Assembly (NCBI GenBank): GCA_902541695.1 | Contig: CACBRT010000006.1 | Span: 1 to 41,974 of the forward strand | Source: an uncultured Alphaproteobacteria bacterium | GTDB taxonomy: Bacteria; Pseudomonadota; Alphaproteobacteria; Rhodobacterales; Rhodobacteraceae | Reading direction: 5' to 3' | Length of the DNA: 41,974 nt | Part shown: positions 15,309 to 24,377 of the stretch, in pieces | Layout of the letters: each line of letters opens with the position of its first letter | Numbering within the stretch: the first letter of the stretch is position 1 | Made by a program: the position numbers and the translations under genes | The notes under the pieces: generated by a model | Databases searched by the model: none | Seen by the model: only the letters and a program-made list of their open reading frames with translations | What the model was told of the DNA's origin: nothing

Positions 15309-17927
15309 ATGAAACCATATGAAATATTCAAAAACGAAGCTTTAAAATATAATATAGAATTTCAGGCTAAACAAAAATCAAAAGAAAATTTTGATAAAAA
15401 ACTTCTTTTAAATAAAATAGTAAATGATTTCACTTTATTTAATCAAAACTCTAGAACAGATAAAATTTATTTTTTGGTAACTGGCGAAGTTAAATTTTAT
15501 AAAAAAAGAAAAAAATCAGAATTAATGTATTTGCGTGTAACTGAAGAATTTATCCCTATTGGCATTTCAGGTTTAAATTCTCCAGGTAGGTATATGTCAA
15601 AAGCAATAATAAAAAAAGGATCTAAATTTTATTCCTTGGATTTGAATGATTTTTGGAATATTGTAGATTATGATCCTGAATTTGGATCCAAATTTTTTTC
15701 TTTCATTTTTGTTAAATCTACTTCATTACTTTGGTTTACAAGGAAGTTTGAGTTTCCCTTTAAATTTGAATTATTATTGAAAAAAAAGGCTAAAGCTTTT
15801 TTAACCAAAGTTAAAGAAGATTTACCAAAAAAAGTGTTTGAAGCTGCTTTTTTTATTCCGTTTAGTGTGGAAAGTCTAAGAGATATTTCAAGATACTCTT
15901 ATATTAAGCATTATTCAAAAAATGATTTAATTACTTTTGAAGGCAATTCTTCTGATGGTATATATGTTTTGATATCTGGTAAAGTTAAAGTTGAATTCTC
16001 ATATTTCCAAAAAAAGGTTAAATATATCAAGAAAAGAACTATTGCACGTTCTGGTGTATGTTTATGTTGGCATAATGGATATTCAGAAATACCAGCGCCT
16101 TACACATTAATCGCTTCAAGAGAGACATCTGTATTATGGATACCAATCAAATCAATTAAATTATTTCAAAAATTAGATCCAATTTTTTTTAGTACACTAA
16201 TGCAGAGGCAACTTTGGCAATTAGGACGTTTTCAACAAACTGTATCAGGATTATCAAATTATGGCGATGAAGACCCAGCAGATATTCTGGAATCTTTACT
16301 TGAAGATAATAAATCAAGAATTCCTGTTAAGTCTGTCTTGTATTCTGTTACTCATGCATTGAGAAGTAAATTTAACGCAGAATATGCTTTAGAAAAAATA
16401 TACCATACACTATTTAACGGGAATGACACAGAAAAATCAGTAGCCGGTTTGATACTAGATGGTTTAGAAAATTTTGAAAGAGAACATAAATTCTTTTACA
16501 AAATTAGTGATATTTATAATAGAGTGACAAGCGCATCACCAGGTTTTAATTCGGTTAAGCTAAAAAATATAGTTAATAAAGAATTTTCTGAAATTTTTGA
16601 GTATGTTCCTTATATAATAAAAGGTATAAATAATTTACCAGAAGACCCAAGAAGTATTTTCATTTATAATCATCTTACAGCTATTGATGCAAATAAACTA
16701 GCTAATGGTTACTCATTTTCTCTTGATAGCCACTTTATAAGTTCTAAAATTCTACTTCCTAAGTATGGAAATGGTGGTCAAAGGATAGTGAGGTCAAGTA
16801 GAAGTGAAGAATTCTGGAGAAATGGATTTTACTCAAGAATTGGAAACATTGAAATCCATAATCAAGAGTCTGATTGGATTGAAGAGACTTTAGAAGAAAA
16901 AAAAAATAGGAAAGAAAAATTTTTTACAGAGGCTCAAAATGCTTTTAACTCAAATTTTCCTATTGTTATAGCCCCAGAGGGAACTTCTCAAGGTATAAAT
17001 AATTTTACAGAAAATTCACCTGGTGATTTTAAACCAGGTGCGTTTCTATTAGCCTCAAAATTGAGACCAGAGCCTTACATAATTCCTATTGCATTAGCTT
17101 ATTTTGATAAACCAGTCTCAAATACTACATACATAGCAGTTATAGAAAAACCATTCAAAATCAGCAGTTTTATTAAAAACTTTTATAATAAAAAAGAAAT
17201 CGAAAATTTTACAAACTATTATAGAGATATTTTTAGTAAATATGTTTCAAAAGCAAGAGAATTAAAAAAAAATATAAATAACGAAAGTCTTTTGAATGAT
17301 GAAGATACTTTTAGCAACAATAATAATATTGGATTAATAGAAGAAGAATTTGAAACTGATATTAGATTGTTAGAATTTAATTTGTTGAAGAAAAAAATTG
17401 ATAGTCCTGTAATTCTATATGGTAGTTCTACATTTACTCTGTGGGAAAATGCAGAATTTGATTTAAACATTAAAAATTTGATCAATTTAGGATTTGGAGG
17501 ATCAACTTTGAAAGCATGCAGAGCTTATTTTAAAAGAGTAGTTGTTCCATTATTGCCTCAAACTTTATTACTTTATGCAGGTGATAATGATATTGCAAAC
17601 GGGGTTTCTGAAACAGAATTAGTAAACGAGTTTATAAAATTGTGTGATGAAGTGTCTGAATTTTTACCAAATACAAAATGTTTTTTTATTTCAATTAAGC
17701 CTAGTCCATTAAGAGAACATTATTTAGGTGCTATTCAATCGGTTAATAATAAAATAAAAAACTTATCCAAGAAATACACCCAATGGTCATATATTGACAT
17801 ACATTTTCTTATGTTGGATAAATTTGGAAAACCTTGTAAGTCATTATATGGTATTGATCAATTACACATGAATTCAAAGGGATATAAAATTCTAAAAAAA
17901 TCAATAAAGAAACATATAATTAACTAA
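15309..17927 (+). CDS. Four-domain fusion: two cNMP-binding-like folds, PlsC-type acyltransferase and SGNH hydrolase
   Basis: An 872-residue protein with no signal peptide and no clear membrane helix. Residues about 40-115 and 178-290 look like CRP-fold domains (FLVTGEVKFYKK; ISRYSYIKHYSKNDLITFEG then GIYVLISGKVKVEF), but the phosphate-binding cassette of true cAMP receptors is not evident. Residues about 425-620 are a PlsC-like glycerolipid acyltransferase: HLTAID at 455-460 (the HX4D motif) and VIAPEGTSQ with EGTS at 557-560. Residues about 698-872 are an SGNH/GDSL hydrolase: GSS at 705-707, NLGFGGST near 727-733, GDND at 758-761 and DQLH at 850-853. The parts predict acyl transfer and acyl-ester hydrolysis in one chain under possible ligand control. 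All four calls rest on motif reading. ATG 15309 is the first start after an in-frame AT-rich leader. Confidence 0.75.
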   Translation: MKPYEIFKNEALKYNIEFQAKQKSKENFDKKLLLNKIVNDFTLFNQNSRTDKIYFLVTGEVKFYKKRKKSELMYLRVTEEFIPIGISGLNSPGRYMSKAIIKKGSKFYSLDLNDFWNIVDYDPEFGSKFFSFIFVKSTSLLWFTRKFEFPFKFELLLKKKAKAFLTKVKEDLPKKVFEAAFFIPFSVESLRDISRYSYIKHYSKNDLITFEGNSSDGIYVLISGKVKVEFSYFQKKVKYIKKRTIARSGVCLCWHNGYSEIPAPYTLIASRETSVLWIPIKSIKLFQKLDPIFFSTLMQRQLWQLGRFQQTVSGLSNYGDEDPADILESLLEDNKSRIPVKSVLYSVTHALRSKFNAEYALEKIYHTLFNGNDTEKSVAGLILDGLENFEREHKFFYKISDIYNRVTSASPGFNSVKLKNIVNKEFSEIFEYVPYIIKGINNLPEDPRSIFIYNHLTAIDANKLANGYSFSLDSHFISSKILLPKYGNGGQRIVRSSRSEEFWRNGFYSRIGNIEIHNQESDWIEETLEEKKNRKEKFFTEAQNAFNSNFPIVIAPEGTSQGINNFTENSPGDFKPGAFLLASKLRPEPYIIPIALAYFDKPVSNTTYIAVIEKPFKISSFIKNFYNKKEIENFTNYYRDIFSKYVSKARELKKNINNESLLNDEDTFSNNNNIGLIEEEFETDIRLLEFNLLKKKIDSPVILYGSSTFTLWENAEFDLNIKNLINLGFGGSTLKACRAYFKRVVVPLLPQTLLLYAGDNDIANGVSETELVNEFIKLCDEVSEFLPNTKCFFISIKPSPLREHYLGAIQSVNNKIKNLSKKYTQWSYIDIHFLMLDKFGKPCKSLYGIDQLHMNSKGYKILKKSIKKHIIN

Positions 17928-17954
17928 ATTTGTTTTGGTTTTGTTTCATTGTAG

Positions 17955-18353
17955 TTAGGTTTTTTTCTTAAATTCTATAGGTCCTTTTTGATTTATCCAG
18001 CCTGAAAAACCATCTGAAATATGTGTAGCCTCAAAACCCATATCATTTAGTGTGTTAACTGCAAGAGCTGACCTCCAACCTGCTGCACAATGAAAAATAT
18101 ATTTTTTTTTCGTATTAAAAATATCCTTAAAATATGGGCTGTCAGGGTCTACCCAGAATTCAAGCATGCCTCGAGGAGCATGAAAACTACCAGGAATAAA
18201 TCCTGATTTTTGTCTTTCTCTGATGTCTCTAATATCTATAAAAATTACATCTTCATTTTTAAATAATTTTATTGCTTCTTTTGCGTCAATTTCATTTATC
18301 TTTGCTTTTGCATCGGCAACCATTTGCATTACAGTTTTTTTTAATTTTTTCAT
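17955..18353 (-). CDS. Single-domain rhodanese-like protein
   Basis: A 132-residue rhodanese with the active-site loop CAAGWRS starting at Cys89, preceded by KKYIFH and followed by a helix (ALAVNTLNDMGF). The start of the domain is EAIKLFKNEDVIFIDIRDIRE, giving the usual DxR motif, and SGFIPGSFHAPRGMLEFW is the CH2B-like region. It probably carries persulfide sulfur for transfer to an acceptor. It lies 35 bases downstream of the acyl-CoA synthetase on the same strand and is the last gene of that run. The GW in the loop rather than a charged residue is common in this subgroup. The acceptor is unknown. Confidence 0.85.
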   Translation of the reverse strand: MKKLKKTVMQMVADAKAKINEIDAKEAIKLFKNEDVIFIDIRDIRERQKSGFIPGSFHAPRGMLEFWVDPDSPYFKDIFNTKKKYIFHCAAGWRSALAVNTLNDMGFEATHISDGFSGWINQKGPIEFKKKT

Positions 18354-18388
18354 TTACACATTCTCTTTAAAATTAATTTATTGACAAA

Positions 18389-20020
18389 TCATTTATTGAT
18401 TTTATTCCTTAAATCTATTCTTTTTATTTTGCCAGAAATAGTTTTTGGAAGATTTTTAGTAAAAATAATTTCTCTAGGGTATTTATATGGAGCAGTTTTA
18501 TTTTTAACAAATTGTTGAATTTCTAATTTCAATTTCTCATCATCCTTGTGATTTTTATCTAAAACTATAAATGCAGTTGCAATTTCTCCCCTAATTTTGT
18601 CCTTTTTTGCAACTACTGCAGCCTCTACTATATTTGGGTGTTCAATAAGAGTACTTTCTACTTCAAATGGACTTATTCTGTATCCTGAAGAAGTAATTAT
18701 ATCGTCTGATCTCCCAACAAACCAAATATACCCATCTTCATCCTTTGTTGCAGTATCACCAGTAAAATACCACCCTTTTTTGAATACTTTAGCTGTTTTT
18801 GATTGATCTTTATAATAACCTTTAAATAGGCCAGGGGGATATGGATCTGTAATTTTTATACCAATATTACCAATCTTATTTATTTCTAATCTTTTAGCTT
18901 CATTGTTTATTATATCAATTTCAAAACCAGGACAGGGTCTTCCCATTGACCCTGGTTTTATAGGCATTCCTGGAAAATTTGCAATTACATTGATTGTTTC
19001 TGTTTGACCATATCCATCGTAAATATAACATCCAGTTGTTTTTTTCCATGATCGAATTGCTTCAGGGTTCAAAGGTTCTCCAGCGCTAAAGCAATGACGC
19101 AAAGAATTAAATTTTCCATTAGATAAATCTGATTGGGCCAATAATCTATAAACAGTTGGTGGCGCACAAAATGTTGTAACTTTAAATTTTTTTATTGTTT
19201 GTAGAATTACATCTAAGTCAAATCCTTCACTATCATGTAAAACAATAGTACATCCAGCTAATAAGGGAGGGTAAAGCAATCCCCAAGCAGCTTTTGCCCA
19301 GCCAGTATCTGTTAGTGTCCAGTGTATGTCATTTGATTGCAAATCCTGCCAATATTTTTGTGTAATTGAATGAAAAAAAGCATATGAATGATCATGCAAT
19401 ACCATCTTGGGCATTGATGTACTTCCAGAAGTGAAATACATCAACATCAAGTCATTAGATTTTGTTGGAGGAATCATACTTCTATCCAAATGTGTATTGG
19501 CTTTATTACAAATTTCATCAAAATTAAACCAATCTTTAAGATAATCATTTATAATTATCTTATGCTTTAGTGATGAACAATTATTATTAATTTTATTAAT
19601 TTCGGATGAATTTTTAGAGCTTGAAATAATTACTTTAGTATCAGATTTTTTTAATCTATACTCTAAGTCTGATGCTTTAAGCATTGTTGTACTTGGAATT
19701 GCGACGGCACCAATTTTTGCACAGCCTAAAATAGAATAATACCATTCAGGTATTTTTGGTAAAAGAATTAGTATTTTATCATTTTTTTTAATGCCAAGTT
19801 TCAATAAAGCATTAGCAAATCTAGTGGAGTTTTCGTCAAGTTCCTTATAGCTTATTTTTTTTACATTCTTACCATTTTTATCAATAGAAATTATTGCAGT
19901 TTTTTGAGATTTTCCATATTGTTTTGTAATAATATCAAAAGAGAAGTTGAAATCATTTGGACAATTAAGATGGAACGAAGAGCGCATTTCTCCATATGAA
20001 ATTGATTTTTTATAAGTCAA
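18389..20020 (-). CDS. AMP-binding acyl-CoA synthetase (medium-chain / acetyl type)
   Basis: A 543-residue member of the adenylate-forming (ANL) superfamily. The P-loop motif is TSGSTSMPK at 197-205. The core motifs GYGQTE and YFTGDTATKDEDGYIWFVGR follow, then the hinge SDDIITSSGYRISPFEVE, and the catalytic C-terminal lysine lies in KTISGKIKR. It activates a carboxylic acid with ATP and joins it to CoA. Overall pattern and length resemble ACSM-type medium-chain or short-chain synthetases. The substrate is not visible. It is 49 bases downstream of the importer ATPase, so the acid may derive from the imported compound. That link is inference. Confidence 0.85.
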   Translation of the reverse strand: MTYKKSISYGEMRSSFHLNCPNDFNFSFDIITKQYGKSQKTAIISIDKNGKNVKKISYKELDENSTRFANALLKLGIKKNDKILILLPKIPEWYYSILGCAKIGAVAIPSTTMLKASDLEYRLKKSDTKVIISSSKNSSEINKINNNCSSLKHKIIINDYLKDWFNFDEICNKANTHLDRSMIPPTKSNDLMLMYFTSGSTSMPKMVLHDHSYAFFHSITQKYWQDLQSNDIHWTLTDTGWAKAAWGLLYPPLLAGCTIVLHDSEGFDLDVILQTIKKFKVTTFCAPPTVYRLLAQSDLSNGKFNSLRHCFSAGEPLNPEAIRSWKKTTGCYIYDGYGQTETINVIANFPGMPIKPGSMGRPCPGFEIDIINNEAKRLEINKIGNIGIKITDPYPPGLFKGYYKDQSKTAKVFKKGWYFTGDTATKDEDGYIWFVGRSDDIITSSGYRISPFEVESTLIEHPNIVEAAVVAKKDKIRGEIATAFIVLDKNHKDDEKLKLEIQQFVKNKTAPYKYPREIIFTKNLPKTISGKIKRIDLRNKINK

Positions 20021-20069
20021 TTTAAATCACCAATATTAATTGTATAAAATATCTATTTTAAAATATGGG

Positions 20070-21050
20070 CTAACAATTAATTTCGTGTCCTGACTTTATA
20101 TCCCAGTCAGCAATTACAAAATCTCCAATTTTAAATTGTTGACGATAAAAATCTGTATCTTTCATCGAAACATTAATATTCTTTTTATCATCAGATAATA
20201 TTATTTTCACATTTTCTCCTTGGAATTCAATATCTACTATTTTCAACTCATCTTTGTTATTTTTAATTTTTTTTAATTTTATAGCATCCATCCTTATAGC
20301 AAAAGTTTTGGAGTCTTTTTCAAATATATTATGTCCACCTACGAACTGTGCAACAAACGATGATGCAGGCTTATTAAATATTTTATTCGGAGTATCTACT
20401 TGTTCTATTTTACCGTGATTCATAACGACAGTAATATCACTTAACGCTAAGGCTTCTTCTTGAGAATGTGTGACATGAATAAAAGTAATGCCAAGTTTTT
20501 TTTGGATGAGTTTGAGTTCTGTTCTCATTTTTATTCTTAAAAAAGGATCAAGTGCTGATAATGGTTCATCTAGTAATAAAACAGATGGATTGGTTATCAA
20601 TGCTCTTGCTAATGCAATACGTTGTTTTTGTCCTCCAGAGAGCTGGTTAGGGAAGGCACTACTATAGTTTTCCATTTGTACTAATTTTAAAAACTCGTTT
20701 GACTTACTATGTCTTATACTTTTTTTATGACCAGCAATTTTCAAAGCAAATGCAACATTATCTAAGCAATTTAAATGAGGGAAAAGGGCATAATTTTGAA
20801 ACATCATTGAACTACCTCTTTTTGCAGGAGGAAAATCATTTATAATTTTATTATCTAATAAAATTTTTCCTTCAGATATTTCTTCATGACCAGCTATCAT
20901 TCTTAATAAAGATGTTTTCCCACATCCTGATGGGCCAAGAAGACAACAATAAGAACCTGGTGGAATAATTAGATTTAAGCCATTGAGTGCTTTTAAATCA
21001 CCGTAGGACTTTTTTACATCTATAAGTTCAATTTTACCAGAAAAGTTCAT
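20070..21050 (-). CDS. ABC importer ATPase (PotA-like)
   Basis: A 326-residue cytoplasmic ATPase. Walker A GPSGCGKT at 39-46, Q-loop MFQNYALFPHLN, signature LSGGQKQRIALARAL, Walker B LLLDEPLSAL and H-loop THSQEEALAL are all intact. A C-terminal TOBE-like region follows (FAIRMDAIKL...). The closest functional class is the spermidine/putrescine group (PotA), which works with two separate permeases and one binding protein. Those three genes lie divergently at 21254-24362, so the transporter is split into two diverging transcripts sharing a 203-base intergenic region. Regulation of both arms from that region is likely; I see no confident operator in it. Confidence 0.88.
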   Translation of the reverse strand: MNFSGKIELIDVKKSYGDLKALNGLNLIIPPGSYCCLLGPSGCGKTSLLRMIAGHEEISEGKILLDNKIINDFPPAKRGSSMMFQNYALFPHLNCLDNVAFALKIAGHKKSIRHSKSNEFLKLVQMENYSSAFPNQLSGGQKQRIALARALITNPSVLLLDEPLSALDPFLRIKMRTELKLIQKKLGITFIHVTHSQEEALALSDITVVMNHGKIEQVDTPNKIFNKPASSFVAQFVGGHNIFEKDSKTFAIRMDAIKLKKIKNNKDELKIVDIEFQGENVKIILSDDKKNINVSMKDTDFYRQQFKIGDFVIADWDIKSGHEINC

Positions 21051-21253
21051 TGATTTTTGATAATTAATTATTTTTTCAATTTCAATACTATAAAAAATAA
21101 TAAATTACCAATAGATTAATTTTTAGATTTTTTTTTTAATTTGATTAAATTGTAGGCATTTGATAATGATATCCCATTAATTCTGAATTGATAACTTTAA
21201 TATCATTCAGACTGATGTATTAAACGTCACATCACAAACAATAGGAGTTTAAT

Positions 21254-22519
21254 ATGACAAAAAAAATAAATAGAAGAGTAATGCTTCAAACAACATCTGG
21301 ATTTGTCGCTGCATCAGCAGTTACCTTATCTGCACCAGCAATTCATGCAGATGGTCACGCTGTTGTCAGATATTTAGGCACTGCAGTAAATATGGGAGAT
21401 GAAATTGAAAAGAGATTATTTGAAGATACCGGTATTAAAGTTAAATACATATCAAAAACCACTGATGAGGTAACTAAAAGTATTCTTACACAACCAAATA
21501 GCTTTGATATTGTTGATTCTGAGTATTTCAGTATGCCAAAATTAGTTCCATCTGGAAATATTTTAGGTATGGATACAACTAAAATTAAGGAATGGGATAA
21601 TGTGACGTCTGTGTTTACTAAAGGTATGACACCTGGTGGTAAAAAAATTGGTTTACAAGGAACTGCTCCTTCAAAAGTTATGTATTTAAAAGACAATACC
21701 TCTAAAGAATTTTCTTCTGAGCCATCTCGTTGGGCAACTTTAATTCCTACTGTATATAATGCTGATACTCTCGGAATTAGACCAGACTTAATTAATCGAC
21801 CAATAAATAACTGGTCAGAATTACTTAATCCTGAATTTAAGGGCAAGGCGTCAATCTTAAACATACCTTCTATTGGAATTATGGATGCTGCCATGGTTGT
21901 AGAATCTATGGGTGAATATACTTATCCTGACAAAGGAAATATGACTAAAGATGAAATTGACTTAACTATGAAAATCTTTACTGAAGCAAAGAAATCTGGT
22001 CAATTTAGAGCTTTTTGGTCAGATTTTAATGAAAGTGTTAATTTGATGGCATCAGGTGAAACTGTAATTCAATCAATGTGGTCTCCTGCCATAACAGCAG
22101 TAAGAAGTCAGGGAATACCATGTATTTATCAACCACTTAAGGAAGGTTATCGTGCTTGGGCCGCGGGTTTTGGACTACCTGCAACCACAAAAGGAAAACA
22201 GGCTGATGTTTGTTATGAGTTTATAAATTGGTATTTATCTGGTTGGGTAGGTGCTTATCTCAACAGACAAGGCTATTACTCTGCTATTCTTCCTACCGCT
22301 CAGGCTTATATGGAACCATACGAATGGGATTATTGGATGTTAGGTAAAAAAGCAACTAAGGACATTCTAAGTCCTACAGGTCAAAAACTAGCTTCTGTTG
22401 GTGAAGTAAGAGACGGTGGATCTTATGAAGACAGAATGGGTGGTGTTGCATGTTGGAATGCTACAATGGACGAAAATAAATATATGGTTAGAAAATGGAA
22501 TGAGATGATTGCATCATAA
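21254..22519 (+). CDS. Periplasmic substrate-binding protein of PotD-like importer, Tat-type leader
   Basis: A 421-residue extracellular solute-binding protein. The leader has a twin arginine (NRRVMLQ), a hydrophobic stretch and cleavage after APAIHA, which suggests Tat export of a folded protein. The mature part has the family pattern: VRYLGTAVNMGDEIEKRLFE, FDIVDSEYFSMPKLVPSG, PTVYNADTLG, NNWSELLNPEFKGKASI and ECF-free hinge segments. It resembles binding proteins for polyamines and related amines, but is longer than PotD (about 350). Start ATG 21254 is preceded by AGGAG at about 8 bases. The adjacent racemase suggests a chiral amine, amino-acid derivative or hydantoin-like ligand. This is inference. 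Confidence 0.85.
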   Translation: MTKKINRRVMLQTTSGFVAASAVTLSAPAIHADGHAVVRYLGTAVNMGDEIEKRLFEDTGIKVKYISKTTDEVTKSILTQPNSFDIVDSEYFSMPKLVPSGNILGMDTTKIKEWDNVTSVFTKGMTPGGKKIGLQGTAPSKVMYLKDNTSKEFSSEPSRWATLIPTVYNADTLGIRPDLINRPINNWSELLNPEFKGKASILNIPSIGIMDAAMVVESMGEYTYPDKGNMTKDEIDLTMKIFTEAKKSGQFRAFWSDFNESVNLMASGETVIQSMWSPAITAVRSQGIPCIYQPLKEGYRAWAAGFGLPATTKGKQADVCYEFINWYLSGWVGAYLNRQGYYSAILPTAQAYMEPYEWDYWMLGKKATKDILSPTGQKLASVGEVRDGGSYEDRMGGVACWNATMDENKYMVRKWNEMIAS

Positions 22520-22532
22520 TTAAACTTTATTT

Positions 22533-22556
22533 GTTTGGGGCATTTTTGCCCCAAAC
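22533..22556 (+). terminator. Stem-loop between binding-protein and permease genes
   Basis: A perfect 10-bp stem (GTTTGGGGCA at 22533-22542, TGCCCCAAAC at 22547-22556) with a TTTT loop, 13 bases after the binding-protein stop. No U-tract follows, so it is more likely an RNA-stabilising or partially terminating hairpin than a full terminator. Placing such a structure after the binding-protein gene is a known way for ABC operons to keep that transcript abundant relative to the permeases. Confidence 0.7.
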
Positions 22557-22580
22557 TATCTAAAATTTACAGTGTAAGTT

Positions 22581-23480
22581 GTGACAAATCCCTTAAATTC
22601 AATAAAATATTTCTTGACACCTAAATTGTCATGGTTGGCAATCCCATACGGTTTAGTCTTTATATTTTTTTTCTTTATACCTCTTTTATTGACCTTAATT
22701 GTCAGTTTTTGGGATTATAATGAATACTCTATTATTCCTGATTTTATTTTTGAAAATTACATTTATATATTTGATAATTGTTTCACTTTCAGCAATAGTT
22801 TATGTGTTACTTTCAAAACCTATCTTTCAACCTTTTTTTTCTGTATTTTAGCTTGGCTTTTTACATTACTAATTGGTTTTTTTATAGCCTTTTTTTTGGC
22901 TTTTTATGTTAAAACTACCAAATGGCAAATTGTACTATTCCTTATATGTACTATTCCATTTTGGACTTCTAATGTAATTAGGATGGTTTCATGGATACCA
23001 TTACTGGGCAGGAATGGTCTCTTAAACGAGTTTTTACTTGATTTGAGTATAATCTCAGAACCGCAAGAATGGTTCTTATATTCTGAGTTTTCTGTAATTT
23101 TAGCCTTAGTACATCTATATACACTTTTCATGATTGTTCCAATCTTCAATTCTATGATGAGAATAGATTATTCTATAATTGAAGCTGCTTACGATGCGGG
23201 TGCTAACTGGTTTCAAGTTTTATTTTTTATAATTGTTCCGCTTTGTAAAACAGGAATAGTTATTGGATCAATATTTGTTATTACTGTAGTAATGGGAGAT
23301 TTCATTACAATTGGAATTATGGGTGGGCAGCAATTAGCTTCTATAGGTAAGATAATTTATGTTGAAATGAGCTATCTTCAGTTACCTTCTGCTGCAGCAA
23401 ATGCAGTGATACTATTGAGTATAACTATTCTCATGATTTTTATTATGACACGTTTAATTGACATAAGGAAAGAACTTTGA
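22581..23480 (+). CDS. ABC importer permease 1 (PotB-like)
   Basis: A 299-residue inner-membrane permease with about six helices. The cytoplasmic EAA loop, which docks on the ATPase, is at about 201-220 (EAAYDAGANWFQVLFFIIVP). The start is GTG 22581, 62 bases after the binding-protein stop and downstream of the hairpin. Its TGA is immediately followed by the ATG of the next permease, showing translational coupling. The pair forms the membrane pore of the PotABCD-like importer. The N-terminus (LSWLAIPYGLVFIFFFFIPL) is typical of PotB-type subunits. Confidence 0.87.
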   Translation: MTNPLNSIKYFLTPKLSWLAIPYGLVFIFFFFIPLLLTLIVSFWDYNEYSIIPDFIFENYIYIFDNCFTFSNSLCVTFKTYLSTFFFCILAWLFTLLIGFFIAFFLAFYVKTTKWQIVLFLICTIPFWTSNVIRMVSWIPLLGRNGLLNEFLLDLSIISEPQEWFLYSEFSVILALVHLYTLFMIVPIFNSMMRIDYSIIEAAYDAGANWFQVLFFIIVPLCKTGIVIGSIFVITVVMGDFITIGIMGGQQLASIGKIIYVEMSYLQLPSAAANAVILLSITILMIFIMTRLIDIRKEL

Positions 23481-24362
23481 ATGTTTAATAATAGGAGCTT
23501 TGGATTTTATTTTTTTGCTACATTTTTTACTTGTTTTGTTTTATTCCTTTACGGACCGATTTTCTCAATAATTTTATTGAGTTTTCAAGGTCCTGATGGA
23601 GGTCTAACTTTTCCCCTTAATGGTTTGTCTATTCATTGGTTTAAAGAATTGTGGAAAGGGGCTGGCGTAGTTGATATAGGATCAGCATTTAGGCGATCAA
23701 TACTTTTAGGCTTAGTTGTTATGGTTTTGACAGTCATTCTATCAGTATCTGCTGGATTAGCATTTAGAAAACCTTTTACTGGTTCTAATCTTTTATTTTT
23801 TACAACCATTGCAAGCCTAATAGTACCTTCAATTGTACTTTCTTTGGGAGTAGCATTAGAATTTAGAATTATTGATGATACTATCAAAAAAATTGGTGGA
23901 GATTATCAAGTTGATTGGATAATAGATAATTTTCAAACGACACTTACTATGTTTTCGTCAGGATTAGGAGCTCAACTAACTTGGACATTACCTTTTGGTT
24001 TATTAATAATGTTTGCTGTTTTTAATAGATTTGACAAGTCTTACGAAGAGGCAGCAAGAGATTTAGGAGCATCTTCTTGGCAAACATTTAGAGAAATTGT
24101 ATTCCCATTGATTGCACCAAGTATAGTGGGTATTGCTTTATTTGGTTTTACACTTTCTTACGATGAGTTGGCCAGATCGTCACAAGTAATGGGAGATACA
24201 AACACTCTACCATTAGAACTAAGAGGACTAACAACTACAGTTACAACTCCTATAATTTATGCTCTAGGCACAATAACTACCGGAGTATCATTTTTAGTCA
24301 TAGGATTTTTTTTATTACTTTATGCTTTATTGGAAAATCTTAAAAAGAAACGTCAACTATGA
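23481..24362 (+). CDS. ABC importer permease 2 (PotC-like)
   Basis: A 293-residue permease with six predicted helices and the EAA loop at about 189-208 (EEAARDLGASSWQTFREIVF). PotC-like features include FYGPIFSIILLSF-type first helix, here LYGPIFSIILLSFQGPDGG, and the FGFTLSYDELARSS segment near the C-terminus. It follows the first permease with no gap. The racemase gene begins 15 bases downstream, so the four genes from 21254 to 25106 are likely one operon. The substrate is expected to match that of the binding protein. Confidence 0.87.
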   Translation: MFNNRSFGFYFFATFFTCFVLFLYGPIFSIILLSFQGPDGGLTFPLNGLSIHWFKELWKGAGVVDIGSAFRRSILLGLVVMVLTVILSVSAGLAFRKPFTGSNLLFFTTIASLIVPSIVLSLGVALEFRIIDDTIKKIGGDYQVDWIIDNFQTTLTMFSSGLGAQLTWTLPFGLLIMFAVFNRFDKSYEEAARDLGASSWQTFREIVFPLIAPSIVGIALFGFTLSYDELARSSQVMGDTNTLPLELRGLTTTVTTPIIYALGTITTGVSFLVIGFFLLLYALLENLKKKRQL

Positions 24363-24377
24363 AAATGGATAACCAGC

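Noticed and set aside
21051-21253. Operator or promoter in the divergent PotA/binding-protein intergenic region
   Set aside because: TTGATT and TGATAATGAT strings are present, but no spacing or symmetry is convincing enough to list.
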